A stretch of DNA of 64,000 bases from Streptococcus pseudopneumoniae (GTDB lineage Bacteria; Bacillota; Bacilli; Lactobacillales; Streptococcaceae), in contig NZ_JVFV01000044.1 in NCBI RefSeq assembly GCF_001073085.1, positions 62,001 through 126,000 of the forward strand, read 5' to 3'. Made by a program: the position numbers and the translations under genes. Below are positions 37,605-46,614 of this stretch, in pieces. Every line of letters begins with the position of its first letter. Position 1 is the stretch's first letter. The notes under the pieces are model-generated. The model did no database searches. It was not told the origin of the DNA and saw only the letters and a program-made list of their open reading frames with translations.

Positions 37605-37734
37605 AAAATCCTCCCGAATCTAGTTTCAGATAAGATGTTTTCTATTATATCAGAAAGTGACTAGAAAAGCTGATAATAAGCGAAAATAGGGAGAATAATA
37701 TCTCATAAGAATTTTTAAAATTAGAAAAAACATC

Positions 37735-37763
37735 TTGAAAAGATGAATGATTGGTGATATAAT
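37735..37763 (+). promoter_or_regulatory. Promoter of NCS2 permease
   Basis: TTGAAA (37735-37740), 17-base spacer, TATAAT (37758-37763). No purine riboswitch is seen in the leader. Confidence 0.85.
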
Positions 37764-37800
37764 AGTAGTATTGTTCGTAAAATGACAAAGGAGATTAAAA

Positions 37801-39222
37801 ATGGACAAACTATTTAAACTAAAAGAGCACGGGACAGATGTCCGTACAGAGGTTCTTGCTGGTTTAACAACTTTCTTTGCAATGAGTTATATTCTCTTTG
37901 TAAACCCTCAAATGCTTTCACAAACAGGAATGCCTGTTCAAGGTGTGTTCTTGGCTACAATCATTGGTTCTGTTGTGGGGACTTTGATGATGGCCTTCTA
38001 TGCTAACTTACCATACGCGCAAGCTCCAGGTATGGGACTCAATGCCTTCTTTACATTTACCGTCGTATTTGGGATGGGTTATAAATGGCAAGAAGCTCTT
38101 GGGATGGTCTTCATTTGTGGGATTATTTCATTGATTATTACATTGACCAATGTTCGTAAAATGATCATTGAGTCTATTCCTACAACACTTCGTTCAGCGA
38201 TTTCAGCTGGTATTGGGGTTTTCCTTGCTTATGTTGGGATTAAGAATGCTGGTCTCTTGAAATTCTCGATTGACCCGGGTACTTATACAGTAGCAGGTGA
38301 AGGAGCAGATAAGGCTCAAGCAGCACTTACTGCAAACTCAGCAGCTGTTCCAGGATTGGTAGACTTCAACACTCCAGCTGTATTGGTAGCTCTTGCAGGT
38401 CTTGCCATTACTATCTTCTTCGTTGTTAAGGGGATCAAAGGCGGTATCATCCTTTCTATTTTGACAACGACAGTTCTTGCGATTGCTGTTGGTCTTGTTG
38501 ATTTGTCTAGCATTGACTTTGCAAGCAACAATCTTTCATCAGCAGTTAACGACCTAGGAACTTTGTTTGGTGCTGCTCTTGGTTCAGAAGGATTGGGATC
38601 TCTGATTTCAAACACCTCTCGTTTGCCAGAAACCTTGATGGCCATTCTTGCTTTCTCATTGACAGATATTTTTGATACTATCGGTACTCTTATTGGTACT
38701 GGTGAAAAAGTTGGTATCATTGCGACAAGTGGTGAAAACAATGAGTCAGCTAAATTGGATAAGGCTCTTTACTCTGACTTGGTGGCAACTTCCGTAGGTG
38801 CCATTGCAGGTACTTCAAACGTTACAACTTATGTTGAGTCTGCAGCGGGTATCGGTGCGGGTGGACGTACTGGTTTGACAGCTTTAGTTGTTGCCATCTG
38901 TTTTGCTCTATCAAGCTTCTTTAGCCCACTTCTAGCAATCGTTCCAACAGCTGCAACTGCACCAATTTTGATCATCGTTGGAATTATGATGCTCTCTAAC
39001 TTGAAAAATATCCCTTGGGATGATATGGCTGAAGCTGTTCCAGCTTTCTTCACATCTATCTTTATGGGATTCAGCTACTCAATCACACAAGGGATTGCCG
39101 TTGGTTTCTTAACTTATACTTTGACGAAGGTTGTCAAAGGTCAAGTGAAAGATGTGCATGTCATGATTTGGATTTTGGATGCCTTGTTTATCTTGAACTA
39201 CATCAGTATGGCTCTTAACTAA
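37801..39222 (+). CDS. NCS2 family purine permease (AzgA/PbuG-like)
   Basis: 473-residue membrane transporter with about 13-14 helices of the AzgA subgroup, which imports hypoxanthine, adenine or guanine with protons. Typical segments are TTFFAMSYILFVNP, QAPGMGLNAFF near residue 75, TDIFDTIGTLIGTG and GTSNVTTYVESAAGIGAGGRTG. AAAGGAG precedes the ATG. Regulation by a purine riboswitch, common for such genes, is not visible. Followed directly by a terminator. Confidence 0.93.
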   Translation: MDKLFKLKEHGTDVRTEVLAGLTTFFAMSYILFVNPQMLSQTGMPVQGVFLATIIGSVVGTLMMAFYANLPYAQAPGMGLNAFFTFTVVFGMGYKWQEALGMVFICGIISLIITLTNVRKMIIESIPTTLRSAISAGIGVFLAYVGIKNAGLLKFSIDPGTYTVAGEGADKAQAALTANSAAVPGLVDFNTPAVLVALAGLAITIFFVVKGIKGGIILSILTTTVLAIAVGLVDLSSIDFASNNLSSAVNDLGTLFGAALGSEGLGSLISNTSRLPETLMAILAFSLTDIFDTIGTLIGTGEKVGIIATSGENNESAKLDKALYSDLVATSVGAIAGTSNVTTYVESAAGIGAGGRTGLTALVVAICFALSSFFSPLLAIVPTAATAPILIIVGIMMLSNLKNIPWDDMAEAVPAFFTSIFMGFSYSITQGIAVGFLTYTLTKVVKGQVKDVHVMIWILDALFILNYISMALN

Positions 39223-39233
39223 TGACAAAAACT

Positions 39234-39262
39234 AAAAAAAGAGGGGAGTCTCCCCTTTTTTT
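39234..39262 (+). terminator. Terminator of NCS2 permease
   Basis: AAAAAAAGAGGGGAG / CTCCCCTTTTTTT stem and T-run, 12 bases after the stop. The longest open frame of tsaE runs through it, which is evidence against that upstream start. Confidence 0.9.
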
Positions 39263-39293
39263 GTTGATGGAAATATCACAAAATAAAACTTTT

Positions 39294-39302
39294 TGGTATA
39301 AT
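39294..39302 (+). promoter_or_regulatory. Leaderless extended -10 promoter of tsaE
   Basis: TGGTATAAT followed by six bases (AAGTAC) and the tsaE ATG at 39309. Transcription should begin at the start codon. Confidence 0.65.
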
Positions 39303-39308
39303 AAGTAC

Positions 39309-39752
39309 ATGTACACAAAAAATGAAGATGAGTTGATTGCACTTGGGGAAAAGCTAGGGCACTTGTTAGAAAAAAATGATGTATTGATTTTGACTGGTGA
39401 ATTAGGTGCTGGGAAAACAACACTAACAAAAGGTCTAGCTAAAGGATTGGACATTCATCAAATGATTAAGAGTCCTACTTATACCATTGTTCGAGAATAT
39501 GAAGGACGTCTACCCCTGTATCACTTGGATGTTTATCGTATCGAAGGGGATGCAGATTCTATCGATTTGGACGAATTTCTTTTTGGTTCAGGTGTAACGG
39601 TTATTGAGTGGGGACATCTATTGGGTGAGGATCTCCCTTCAGATTATCTGGAGTTAGAAATCCTAAAAAAAGATGAGGGACGAGAAATAGTCTTTCATGC
39701 TCATGGTCAAAGGGCAACAGAACTTTTGCAGAGGTTGACGGATGGAGTATGA
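39309..39752 (+). CDS. tsaE: tRNA threonylcarbamoyladenosine biosynthesis ATPase TsaE
   Basis: 147-residue ATPase needed with TsaB, TsaD and TsaC for the t6A modification of ANN-decoding tRNAs. Walker A is GELGAGKTT; further conserved motifs are KSPTYTIVREY, HLDVYRI and EWGH. The start MYTKNEDEL is chosen because the longer frame runs through the upstream terminator and promoter. No Shine-Dalgarno sequence precedes this ATG, and the -10 is 6 bases away, so translation is probably from a leaderless mRNA. Overlaps the following GNAT gene by 11 bases. Confidence 0.9.
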   Translation: MYTKNEDELIALGEKLGHLLEKNDVLILTGELGAGKTTLTKGLAKGLDIHQMIKSPTYTIVREYEGRLPLYHLDVYRIEGDADSIDLDEFLFGSGVTVIEWGHLLGEDLPSDYLELEILKKDEGREIVFHAHGQRATELLQRLTDGV

Positions 39753-40263
39753 TCTTTTAATCCGTGAAGCGGAAACCCAGGATGCTTCAGAAGTCATTGC
39801 TCTCTTAGATCAAATTGGTCAAGAGTCTAATTTTACCAGTCTGGATGAAAATGGGATTGCAATGAGTGGGTCTGAGATGCAACATTTTTTGGATAAGCAG
39901 GCCCAGTCGGATAATCAAATCATCCTACTAGCTTTTTTGAATAATGAATTAGTAGGAATCATCAATATAACAGCTGATCAACGTCCGCGAGTCCGTCATA
40001 TTGGGGATGTCTTTTTAGGAATAAAAAAAGCTTACTGGGGAAATGGTCTCGGTAGTGTCCTGATGGAAGAAGCTATTGAATGGGCCAAATCAAGTGGTAG
40101 TGTACGACGTCTACAATTGACAGTTCAAAAAAGAAATCTTGCTGCGGTGCATCTGTATGAAAAAATGGGCTTTATCATAGAAGGATTACAGGAACGTGGT
40201 GCTTGTATAGAAGGAGGAGAGTTTCTAGATGTTTACCTGATGGGTCAACTGATAGATGAATAA
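39742..40263 (+). CDS. GNAT family N-acetyltransferase
   Basis: 173-residue acetyltransferase. The acetyl-CoA loop is seen in the KAYWGNGLGSVLMEEA segment (Q/RxxGxG/A variant GNGLGS), followed by LQLTVQKRNLAAVHLYEKMGF, the usual GNAT C-terminal motif. The substrate is unknown; similarity to RimJ/RimL-type enzymes is plausible. Middle gene of the tsaE-GNAT-lytR operon known from pneumococcus, overlapping both neighbours. Confidence 0.85.
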   Translation: MEYDLLIREAETQDASEVIALLDQIGQESNFTSLDENGIAMSGSEMQHFLDKQAQSDNQIILLAFLNNELVGIINITADQRPRVRHIGDVFLGIKKAYWGNGLGSVLMEEAIEWAKSSGSVRRLQLTVQKRNLAAVHLYEKMGFIIEGLQERGACIEGGEFLDVYLMGQLIDE

Positions 40264-41305
40264 AAGTATGGCAAAAAAGATAATCGGAATGTTTTTAGGC
40301 TTTGTTCTTGTGACAGTACTGGGTGTGGGAGCTTATGCCTATACGATCTACCAACAGGGTACACAGACTTTGGCTAAAACCTATAAAAAAATCGGTGAAG
40401 AAACCAAGGTCATTGAAGCGACCGAACCTCTGACGATTTTACTTATGGGCGTGGACACAGGGAATGTTGAACGTACAGATCCATGGGCTGGTAATAGTGA
40501 TTCAATGATCTTGGTGACGGTGAATCCTAAAACTAAGAAGACAGTCATGATGAGTTTAGAGCGAGATATTCTCACACAAATCCAGCAGCCAGATGGTAGT
40601 GTAATAGAGGCTAAACTCAATGCCGCCTATGCCAATGGTGGAGCAGAGTTGTCTATTTCAACGATTCAAAAAATGATGAATATCCATATCGACCGCTATG
40701 TGATGGTCAATATGCATGGACTTCAAAGAATGGTTGATGCTGTGGGTGGTATTACAGTGAACAACACTCTAGGTTTCCCAATCTCTATCCAAGATCAGGA
40801 ACCATTTAATACGATTTCTATCGGTGTTGGCGAACAGAAGCTAAATGGTGAGGAAGCCCTTGTTTATTCACGTATGCGTTATCAGGATCCAGAAGGAGAC
40901 TATGGTCGTCAAAAACGTCAGCGTGAAGTGATTCAAAAAGTTGTCGAGAAGATTCTTAGTTTGAATAGTGTGAGTCACTATCAAGAGATTCTGAAGGCTC
41001 TTAGCGATAATATGCAGACAAATATCGAAATTACAACGACGACGATTCCTCAGTTGATGGGTTATCAAGATTCATTTAAAAATATTGAGTCTCAACAATT
41101 GCGTGGAGAGGATGCAATGCTTCAAGGGACATCTTACCAAATCGTGACATCTGAGCATATGTTAGAGATGCAAAATCTTTTACGCCGTTCGCTCGGGCAA
41201 CCAGAGGTTACGAATTTGGAGACTAATGTAGTCTTGTATGAGAATCTTTATGGTCAGGGTCAGTTGCCTCAATCTACTAGTGTTGCAGTAGAAGAATTAG
41301 AATAA
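40256..41305 (+). CDS. lytR: LCP family cell-wall glycopolymer ligase LytR
   Basis: 349-residue LytR-CpsA-Psr protein anchored by one N-terminal helix (about residues 10-30) with the catalytic domain outside the membrane. It attaches teichoic acids or capsule to peptidoglycan. Pyrophosphate-lipid-binding residues appear in GVDTGNVERTDPWAGNSDSMI and SLERDIL, with arginines in YSRMRYQDPEGDYGRQKRQ. The start may be 40256 or the in-frame ATG at 40268, since neither has a good ribosome site; both overlap or adjoin the GNAT stop. A terminator follows. Confidence 0.92.
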   Translation: MNKSMAKKIIGMFLGFVLVTVLGVGAYAYTIYQQGTQTLAKTYKKIGEETKVIEATEPLTILLMGVDTGNVERTDPWAGNSDSMILVTVNPKTKKTVMMSLERDILTQIQQPDGSVIEAKLNAAYANGGAELSISTIQKMMNIHIDRYVMVNMHGLQRMVDAVGGITVNNTLGFPISIQDQEPFNTISIGVGEQKLNGEEALVYSRMRYQDPEGDYGRQKRQREVIQKVVEKILSLNSVSHYQEILKALSDNMQTNIEITTTTIPQLMGYQDSFKNIESQQLRGEDAMLQGTSYQIVTSEHMLEMQNLLRRSLGQPEVTNLETNVVLYENLYGQGQLPQSTSVAVEELE

Positions 41306-41321
41306 TAGGAAACTATTCATC

Positions 41322-41350
41322 AAATCGTAGGAATTATCCTGCGATTTTTT
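41322..41350 (+). terminator. Terminator of tsaE-GNAT-lytR
   Basis: AAATCGTAGGA / TCCTGCGATTT stem with one mismatch and a T6 tract, isolating lytR from the competence-type promoter of cinA. Confidence 0.85.
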
Positions 41351-41358
41351 CAAAGAAA

Positions 41359-41366
41359 TCCGAATA
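41359..41366 (+). promoter_or_regulatory. ComX/SigX box (cin-box) of cinA-recA
   Basis: TCCGAATA, 7 of 8 matches to the streptococcal SigX box TACGAATA, just after a T-rich tract and 18 bases before the cinA ATG. The gene order (cinA-recA is a late competence operon in pneumococcus) supports it. Confidence 0.8.
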
Positions 41367-41384
41367 GGTAAGTAGGAGGAAAAA

Positions 41385-42653
41385 ATGAAAGCAGAAATTA
41401 TAGCTGTTGGAACAGAGATTTTGACAGGTCAGATTGTCAATACCAATGCGCAATTCTTGTCTGAAAAGTTGGCTGAAATCGGTGTAGATGTCTATTTTCA
41501 GACGGCCGTAGGAGATAACGAGGCTCGTCTCTTATCCTTGTTAGAAATTGCTCAGAATCGTAGTAGTCTAGTTATTTTAACAGGTGGCTTGGGGCCAACG
41601 GAAGATGATTTGACCAAGCAAACTTTAGCCCAATTTTTAGGACGTGACTTGACTTTTGATCCTCAGGCTCAGGCTAAGCTGGATGACTTTTTTGCTCACC
41701 GACCAGACTATGCTAGAACTCCAAATAATGAACGCCAGGCTCAAATCGTTCAAGGTTCAACTCCATTACCAAACGAAACAGGGCTGGCAGTCGGTGGCCT
41801 GATCGAGGTGGCTGGGGTAACCTACGTCGTTCTACCAGGACCTCCAAGTGAATTGAAACCTATGGTCTTAAATGAGTTGCTTCCGAGATTGACAACGGGC
41901 TCTATGCTCTATTCACGTGTGCTACGTTTTTTTGGGATTGGTGAGAGCCAGCTAGTGACCATTCTATCAGATTTGATTGACCAGCAGACGGATCCAACCT
42001 TGGCACCTTATGCTAAAACTGGGGAAGTGACCCTTCGCTTATCGACCAAGGCTAAGAGTCAAGAAGAAGCGGATCGTGTTCTAGATATTTTAGAACAAAA
42101 AATCCTTGAAAGAGAAACCTTTGAGGGTATTTCACTTCGAGAAATTTGCTATGGCTATGGGGAAGAAACCAGCTTGGCTAGCCTGGTGGTAGAAGAGTTG
42201 AAAAAGCAAAAGAAAACCATCACTGCAGCAGAAAGCTTGACTGCAGGTCTTTTTCAAGCTACTTTGGCAGATTTTTCAGGTGTATCTACTATTTTTAAAG
42301 GTGGTTTTGTGACCTATAGCCTTGAAGAAAAAGCAAAAATGCTTGATATTCCACAGGCTGAATTGGAGAAATATGGAGTTGTATCGGCTTTTTCTGCTGA
42401 AAAAATGGCTGAACAGGCGCGCATCAAAACCCAGTCAGATTTTGGAATTAGTTTGACAGGAGTGGCTGGACCAGACAGCCTAGAAGGACATCCAGCAGGT
42501 ACAGTCTTTATCGCTTTGGCACAAGCTTCGGGTACAGAAGTTATCCAGGCCAATATCGCAGGTAGAAGTCGTGGAGATGTGCGAGAAATTGCAGTCCTAC
42601 ATGCCTTTAACCTAGTTCGCAGAGCTTTATTAAGTGCTGGAGATTTGTTATAA
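41385..42653 (+). CDS. cinA: Competence/damage-inducible protein CinA
   Basis: 422-residue protein joining an N-terminal MoCF-like nucleotide-binding domain ([24 protein letters not shown]) to a C-terminal CinA/nicotinamide-nucleotide amidase domain ([11 protein letters not shown] ... [16 protein letters not shown]). In pneumococcus CinA partners RecA during transformation. AGTAGGAGGAAAAA gives a strong ribosome site, and a SigX box lies upstream. recA starts 41 bases after the stop, with no terminator between them. Confidence 0.95.
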   Translation: MKAEIIAVGTEILTGQIVNTNAQFLSEKLAEIGVDVYFQTAVGDNEARLLSLLEIAQNRSSLVILTGGLGPTEDDLTKQTLAQFLGRDLTFDPQAQAKLDDFFAHRPDYARTPNNERQAQIVQGSTPLPNETGLAVGGLIEVAGVTYVVLPGPPSELKPMVLNELLPRLTTGSMLYSRVLRFFGIGESQLVTILSDLIDQQTDPTLAPYAKTGEVTLRLSTKAKSQEEADRVLDILEQKILERETFEGISLREICYGYGEETSLASLVVEELKKQKKTITAAESLTAGLFQATLADFSGVSTIFKGGFVTYSLEEKAKMLDIPQAELEKYGVVSAFSAEKMAEQARIKTQSDFGISLTGVAGPDSLEGHPAGTVFIALAQASGTEVIQANIAGRSRGDVREIAVLHAFNLVRRALLSAGDLL

Positions 42654-42694
42654 TAGAAGAAGGTCTTAGGACTATTAGAATATAGGAGAACAAA

Positions 42695-43849
42695 ATGGCG
42701 AAAAAACCAACAAAAAAATTAGACGAAATTGGCAAAAAATTTGGTGCTGATCGTGAAAAAGCCTTGAACGATGCCCTTAAATTGATTGAAAAAGACTTTG
42801 GTAAGGGATCAATCATGCGCTTGGGTGAACGTGCAGAGCAAAAAGTCCAAGTGATGAGTTCAGGATCTTTGGCTCTGGATATTGCTCTTGGATCAGGTGG
42901 TTATCCAAAGGGACGTATCATTGAAATCTACGGACCAGAGTCATCAGGTAAGACAACAGTAGCCCTTCATGCGGTAGCGCAAGCCCAAAAAGAAGGCGGA
43001 ATTGCTGCCTTTATCGATGCAGAGCACGCTCTTGATCCAGCCTATGCAGCAGCGCTTGGAGTTAATATCGATGAATTGCTCTTGTCACAACCAGACTCAG
43101 GGGAGCAAGGTCTTGAAATTGCTGGGAAATTGATTGACTCAGGTGCAGTTGACCTTGTCGTTATCGACTCAGTTGCAGCTCTTGTGCCTCGTGCGGAAAT
43201 CGATGGTGATATCGGAGATAGCCACGTTGGTCTTCAAGCTCGTATGATGAGCCAGGCTATGCGTAAACTCGGGGCTTCTATTAACAAGACAAAGACAATT
43301 GCTATCTTCATCAACCAATTGCGTGAAAAAGTAGGGGTTATGTTTGGTAATCCAGAAACAACTCCTGGTGGACGTGCTCTTAAATTTTACGCTTCTGTCC
43401 GTTTGGATGTTCGTGGAAGCACACAAATCAAGGGAACTGGTGACCAAAAAGATACGAGCGTAGGTAAGGAAACCAAGATTAAGGTTGTTAAAAACAAGGT
43501 GGCTCCACCATTTAAAGAAGCCTTTGTTGAAATCATGTATGGTGAAGGGATTTCAAGAACTGGTGAGCTTTTGAAGATTGCAAGTGATCTTGACATCATC
43601 AAGAAAGCAGGAGCATGGTACTCTTATAAAGACGAAAAGATCGGTCAAGGTTCTGAAAATGCTAAGAAATACTTGGCAGATCATCCAGAAATCTTTGACG
43701 AGATTGACCACCAAGTTCGTGTCAAGTTTGGCTTGATTGAAGATGATGCAGTAGCCGATGAAAAAGTTGCACCTGCGGAATCAGAAGTAGCTAATCAAGA
43801 AGTGACTCTTGACCTTGGCGATGATCTTGAAATCGAAATTGAAGATTAA
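42695..43849 (+). CDS. recA: Recombinase RecA
   Basis: 384-residue DNA strand-exchange ATPase. Walker [10 protein letters not shown], Walker [16 protein letters not shown] loop L1 around [24 protein letters not shown] (first part), and the [16 protein letters not shown] region. The C-terminal tail is acidic ([10 protein letters not shown]), typical of the family. TAGGAG lies before the ATG. Co-transcribed with cinA from the competence box and probably also from a vegetative promoter not clearly seen. The dinF and lytA genes that follow in pneumococcus are absent. Confidence 0.97.
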   Translation: MAKKPTKKLDEIGKKFGADREKALNDALKLIEKDFGKGSIMRLGERAEQKVQVMSSGSLALDIALGSGGYPKGRIIEIYGPESSGKTTVALHAVAQAQKEGGIAAFIDAEHALDPAYAAALGVNIDELLLSQPDSGEQGLEIAGKLIDSGAVDLVVIDSVAALVPRAEIDGDIGDSHVGLQARMMSQAMRKLGASINKTKTIAIFINQLREKVGVMFGNPETTPGGRALKFYASVRLDVRGSTQIKGTGDQKDTSVGKETKIKVVKNKVAPPFKEAFVEIMYGEGISRTGELLKIASDLDIIKKAGAWYSYKDEKIGQGSENAKKYLADHPEIFDEIDHQVRVKFGLIEDDAVADEKVAPAESEVANQEVTLDLGDDLEIEIED

Positions 43850-43854
43850 AAAGT

Positions 43855-43882
43855 AAAAGTGGTGGAGGGATCCCCACTTTTT
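43855..43882 (+). terminator. Terminator of cinA-recA
   Basis: AAAAGTGG / CCACTTTTT stem with a GA-rich loop, 6 bases after the recA stop. Confidence 0.8.
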
Positions 43883-43898
43883 CTGTTATCGTGGACTA

Positions 43899-44003
43899 AT
43901 ACTCAATGAAAATCAAAGAGCAAACTAGGAAGCGATCCGCAGGCTGTACTTGAGTACGACAAGGCGAAGCTGACGTGGTTTGAATTTGATTTTCGAAGAG
44001 TAT
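43899..44003 (-). repeat. BOX element, A-C form, inverted orientation
   Basis: About 105 bp with boxC end first on the plus strand (ATACTCAATGAAAATC) and boxA end last (GATTTTCGAAGAGTAT), containing GACAAGGCGAAGCTGACG. Located at the recA side of the point where dinF is expected. Confidence 0.85.
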
Positions 44004-44073
44004 AAAGAACTGAAACAATGAGAGTATATAGTTTTCTAAAACTAGCATCTTCTGATAAAAAGTAGAAAGACTA

Positions 44074-44102
44074 TTGAAAAAGATTTGATTTGATGATAAA
44101 TT
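44074..44102 (+). promoter_or_regulatory. Promoter of PspC-domain gene
   Basis: TTGAAA (44074-44079), 17-base spacer, TAAATT (44097-44102), 30 bases before the start. Confidence 0.65.
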
Positions 44103-44131
44103 AAAAGAAAAATTAGTATAAGGAGATTTTT

Positions 44132-44326
44132 ATGGAAAAACGTTTAGTTCGTAATGTTCAAGATAAAAAAATTGCTGGTGTTTGTGCAGGTCTTGCTGAC
44201 TACTTAGATATGGACCAAACATTGGTTCGTGCTATTTGGATTCTCTTCACATTACTAGGTGGATCAGGAATTCTTGCTTACTTCATTCTTTGGCTCATCA
44301 TGCCAGAAGCTGGAACAGAAGCGTAA
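44132..44326 (+). CDS. PspC domain small membrane protein
   Basis: 64-residue protein that is essentially one PspC domain: a basic amphipathic N terminus (MEKRLVRNVQDKKIAGVCAGLADYL) and a long hydrophobic helix (about 33-57). PspC-domain proteins take part in envelope-stress sensing in other bacteria, and Gram-positive short forms are uncharacterised. AAGGAG precedes the ATG. No partner gene adjoins; a MarR or PspA-like gene is not next to it. Confidence 0.88.
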   Translation: MEKRLVRNVQDKKIAGVCAGLADYLDMDQTLVRAIWILFTLLGGSGILAYFILWLIMPEAGTEA

Positions 44327-44397
44327 ACTTAGTGCATCTTTATGATGTGCTGGGGAAAGTTTTGTCAAATTTTCTTCTTAATTTATTCTGAAATAAC

Positions 44398-44422
44398 AAA
44401 AAATCACCTACGACAGGTGATT
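44398..44422 (-). terminator. Terminator of minus-strand GNAT gene
   Basis: AATCACCT / AGGTGATT stem; on the minus strand it is followed by TTTTTTG. Confidence 0.8.
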
Positions 44423-44482
44423 GTATATTGGTTACAGAGAAAATTATAAATCTTTAATGGAGACTCAAGGTTGCCATCCAGA

Positions 44483-45037
44483 CTAGTGTTCACTAAAGCG
44501 ACGGTACTCGATGTGGAAGTCAAAGTAATTTTCTTCTTGTAATTTTTGGAAGATATCACGGTAGGCTTCTTCATCAAAGTGGTCGCCACGATATAGAATC
44601 TCAAAACTAAGACCTTCGTACTCCAAAAAAGCATTGGCTGTTTTGAAGCCGTTTTGTTTATAGAATTCCATGCGAGCTTTTCGCTGTTCGAGGTTATCGC
44701 ATTCCTCATCCAAACGTTCAACTTCAAGAATCATGGTACGCTGGTAAAAATCAATCAGTTTTTCAATAATTTCTCTCCCGTAGCCATGACTGCGGAGATG
44801 GGGCATAATAGCAAAAAAGCTGATGTAGAATGCTTTTTGATTGGCAATAGCAAAAGCGAAGCCAACAAATTCTTCCTCGTTATAAAAAGCGAAAAAGTGA
44901 GCGTCATCCCTATCTTGGTAACGTAAAAATTCATCCAAAGGTACCCTTTCTTCTTCAGGAAAAGCTTCCTTGTTTAATTGGTCAACTTTTTCAAGATCTG
45001 GGAATACATCTGTAATTAATTGGCTGGTTAAGGTCAT
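44483..45037 (-). CDS. GNAT family N-acetyltransferase
   Basis: 184-residue acetyltransferase unrelated in detail to the one at 39742. The acetyl-CoA binding loop is in FFAIMPHLRSHGYGREIIEKL (RSHGYG), and EFYKQNGF supplies the usual late motif. The C-terminal region (HFDEEAYRDIFQKLQEENYFDF) is acidic. The substrate is unknown. AGGAGGTTAGGT precedes the ATG. Monocistronic on the minus strand, divergent from the MATE exporter gene. Confidence 0.85.
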   Translation of the reverse strand: MTLTSQLITDVFPDLEKVDQLNKEAFPEEERVPLDEFLRYQDRDDAHFFAFYNEEEFVGFAFAIANQKAFYISFFAIMPHLRSHGYGREIIEKLIDFYQRTMILEVERLDEECDNLEQRKARMEFYKQNGFKTANAFLEYEGLSFEILYRGDHFDEEAYRDIFQKLQEENYFDFHIEYRRFSEH

Positions 45038-45110
45038 ACCTAACCTCCTTTTCTGTTATGATTATACCAGATTGTCTGTATATAGGCAACGCTTTCTTAT
45101 CCAAACTCTC

Positions 45111-45139
45111 TTGTTCCCCTACTAGAAAGCTGATATAAT
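45111..45139 (+). promoter_or_regulatory. Leaderless promoter of MATE exporter gene
   Basis: TTGTTC (45111-45116), 17-base spacer, TATAAT (45134-45139), then seven bases to the ATG at 45147. No Shine-Dalgarno sequence fits. Confidence 0.7.
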
Positions 45140-45146
45140 AAGCCTT

Positions 45147-46517
45147 ATGAATAAAAAATCAACGGTGGACTTGATTTATGGTCCCATCCTTCCCGCGCTA
45201 CTTAGTTTCGCATTCCCGATTTTACTGTCCAATATTTTTCAGCAACTTTATAATACGGCTGATATTTTGATTGTTGGACGTTTTCTAGGGCCAGACTCTT
45301 TGGCGGCTGTTGGGGCAACAACGGCTATCTTTGACTTGATTATCGGTTTTGCTCTCGGAGTTGGCAATGGAATGGGAGTGGTGATTGCCCGCTATTATGG
45401 AGCCCGTAACTTTTCGAAGATTAAAGAAGCTGTCGCAGCCACTTGGATCTTAGGAGCCCTTTTAAGTGTGATTGTTATGGCGATAGGCTTTGTCGGCCTC
45501 TATCCACTTCTCCAATATCTGGAAACTCCTACAGAGATTCTCCCCCAGTCTTATGAATACATCTCAATGATTGTCAGTTGTGTGGGAGTTAGCTTTGCTT
45601 ATAATCTCTTTGCAGGATTACTACGCTCGATTGGTGATAGCCTTGCGGCGCTTGCCTTTCTTGTCTTTTCAGCCATTGTTAACGTCATTCTAGATTTATA
45701 TTTTATTACACAATTGAAGTTAGGTGTTCAATCTGCTGGTCTTGCAACCATCATCTCGCAAGGTTTGTCCGCTATTCTCTGTTATTTCTATATTCGCAAG
45801 AGTGTTCCGGAGCTTCTTCCAAGCTTGAAGCACTTCAAATGGAACAAGGCTCTCTATGTTGAACTCTTGGAGCAGGGGCTAGCTATGGGCTTGATGGGTT
45901 CAATCGTCTCTGTCGGAAGTGTTATTTTGCAATCCTCAGTCAATAGTTTTGGAGCAGTCATTATCAGTGCTCAGACGGCAGCACGCCGAATCATGGCCTT
46001 TGCCTTATTGCCAATGACGGCTATTTCAGCCTCTATGACCACATTTATCTCTCAAAACTTTGGGGCAAAACGTCCAGAACGTATTGTTCACGGTCTTCGA
46101 CTAGGGAGTTATATCAGTATGGCTTGGGCGAGCTTTGCCTGTATTTTCCTATTTTTTGCAAGTCCTACTCTAGTTTCTTTCCTGGCAAGTTCGACAGACG
46201 GCTACTTGATTGAAAATGGGACTTTATACCTACGCATCAGTTCTGTATTCTATCCATTTTTGAGTCTTTTATTGATCTATAGAAATAGCTTACAAGGGCT
46301 AGGTCAAAAGTTCCTACCTCTCGTATCTAGCTTTATCGAGTTATTTGGGAAAATCGTGTTTGTGGCTTGGATTATTCCTTGGACAGGCTATACAGGTGTG
46401 ATTCTATGTGAGCCCCTTCTCTGGCTAGTTATGACTGCTCAACTTTACTTCTCACTTTCCAAACATCCATGGATCAAAGAAGGCAAGAAAATCTTGGTTG
46501 CTGGTGGGAAATCCTAG
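45147..46517 (+). CDS. MATE family efflux transporter
   Basis: 456-residue transporter with about 12 helices in two related halves, exporting drugs or metabolites in exchange for H+ or Na+. Family features: FPILLSNIFQQLYNTADILIVG near the N terminus (first part), the DSLAAVGATT segment, and the second-half counterpart QTAARRIMAFALLP. It belongs to the same superfamily as DinF, but the start sequence and its distance from recA (1.3 kb, other genes between) argue it is a different paralogue. The start codon is 7 bases after the -10, so the mRNA is probably leaderless. Confidence 0.92.
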   Translation: MNKKSTVDLIYGPILPALLSFAFPILLSNIFQQLYNTADILIVGRFLGPDSLAAVGATTAIFDLIIGFALGVGNGMGVVIARYYGARNFSKIKEAVAATWILGALLSVIVMAIGFVGLYPLLQYLETPTEILPQSYEYISMIVSCVGVSFAYNLFAGLLRSIGDSLAALAFLVFSAIVNVILDLYFITQLKLGVQSAGLATIISQGLSAILCYFYIRKSVPELLPSLKHFKWNKALYVELLEQGLAMGLMGSIVSVGSVILQSSVNSFGAVIISAQTAARRIMAFALLPMTAISASMTTFISQNFGAKRPERIVHGLRLGSYISMAWASFACIFLFFASPTLVSFLASSTDGYLIENGTLYLRISSVFYPFLSLLLIYRNSLQGLGQKFLPLVSSFIELFGKIVFVAWIIPWTGYTGVILCEPLLWLVMTAQLYFSLSKHPWIKEGKKILVAGGKS

Positions 46518-46614
46518 CTTGATTTACAAAAGAAAAATCCATTTCCTCTAGTGAAAATCAGGTAGACTTGTGTTATAATAAGAAAGATTAAAATGTGAAA
46601 AAAGGAGATTCCTA

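Noticed and set aside
37640..37800. Purine riboswitch in front of the NCS2 permease
   Set aside because: No aptamer-like sequence; only a simple promoter and a short leader.
39222..39308. Longer N terminus for TsaE
   Set aside because: The frame runs through the NCS2 permease terminator and the tsaE promoter, and the residues are not TsaE-like.
45147..46517. MATE exporter as DinF of the recA operon
   Set aside because: It is 1.3 kb from recA, beyond a terminator, a BOX, the PspC gene and a minus-strand GNAT gene, and has its own promoter.
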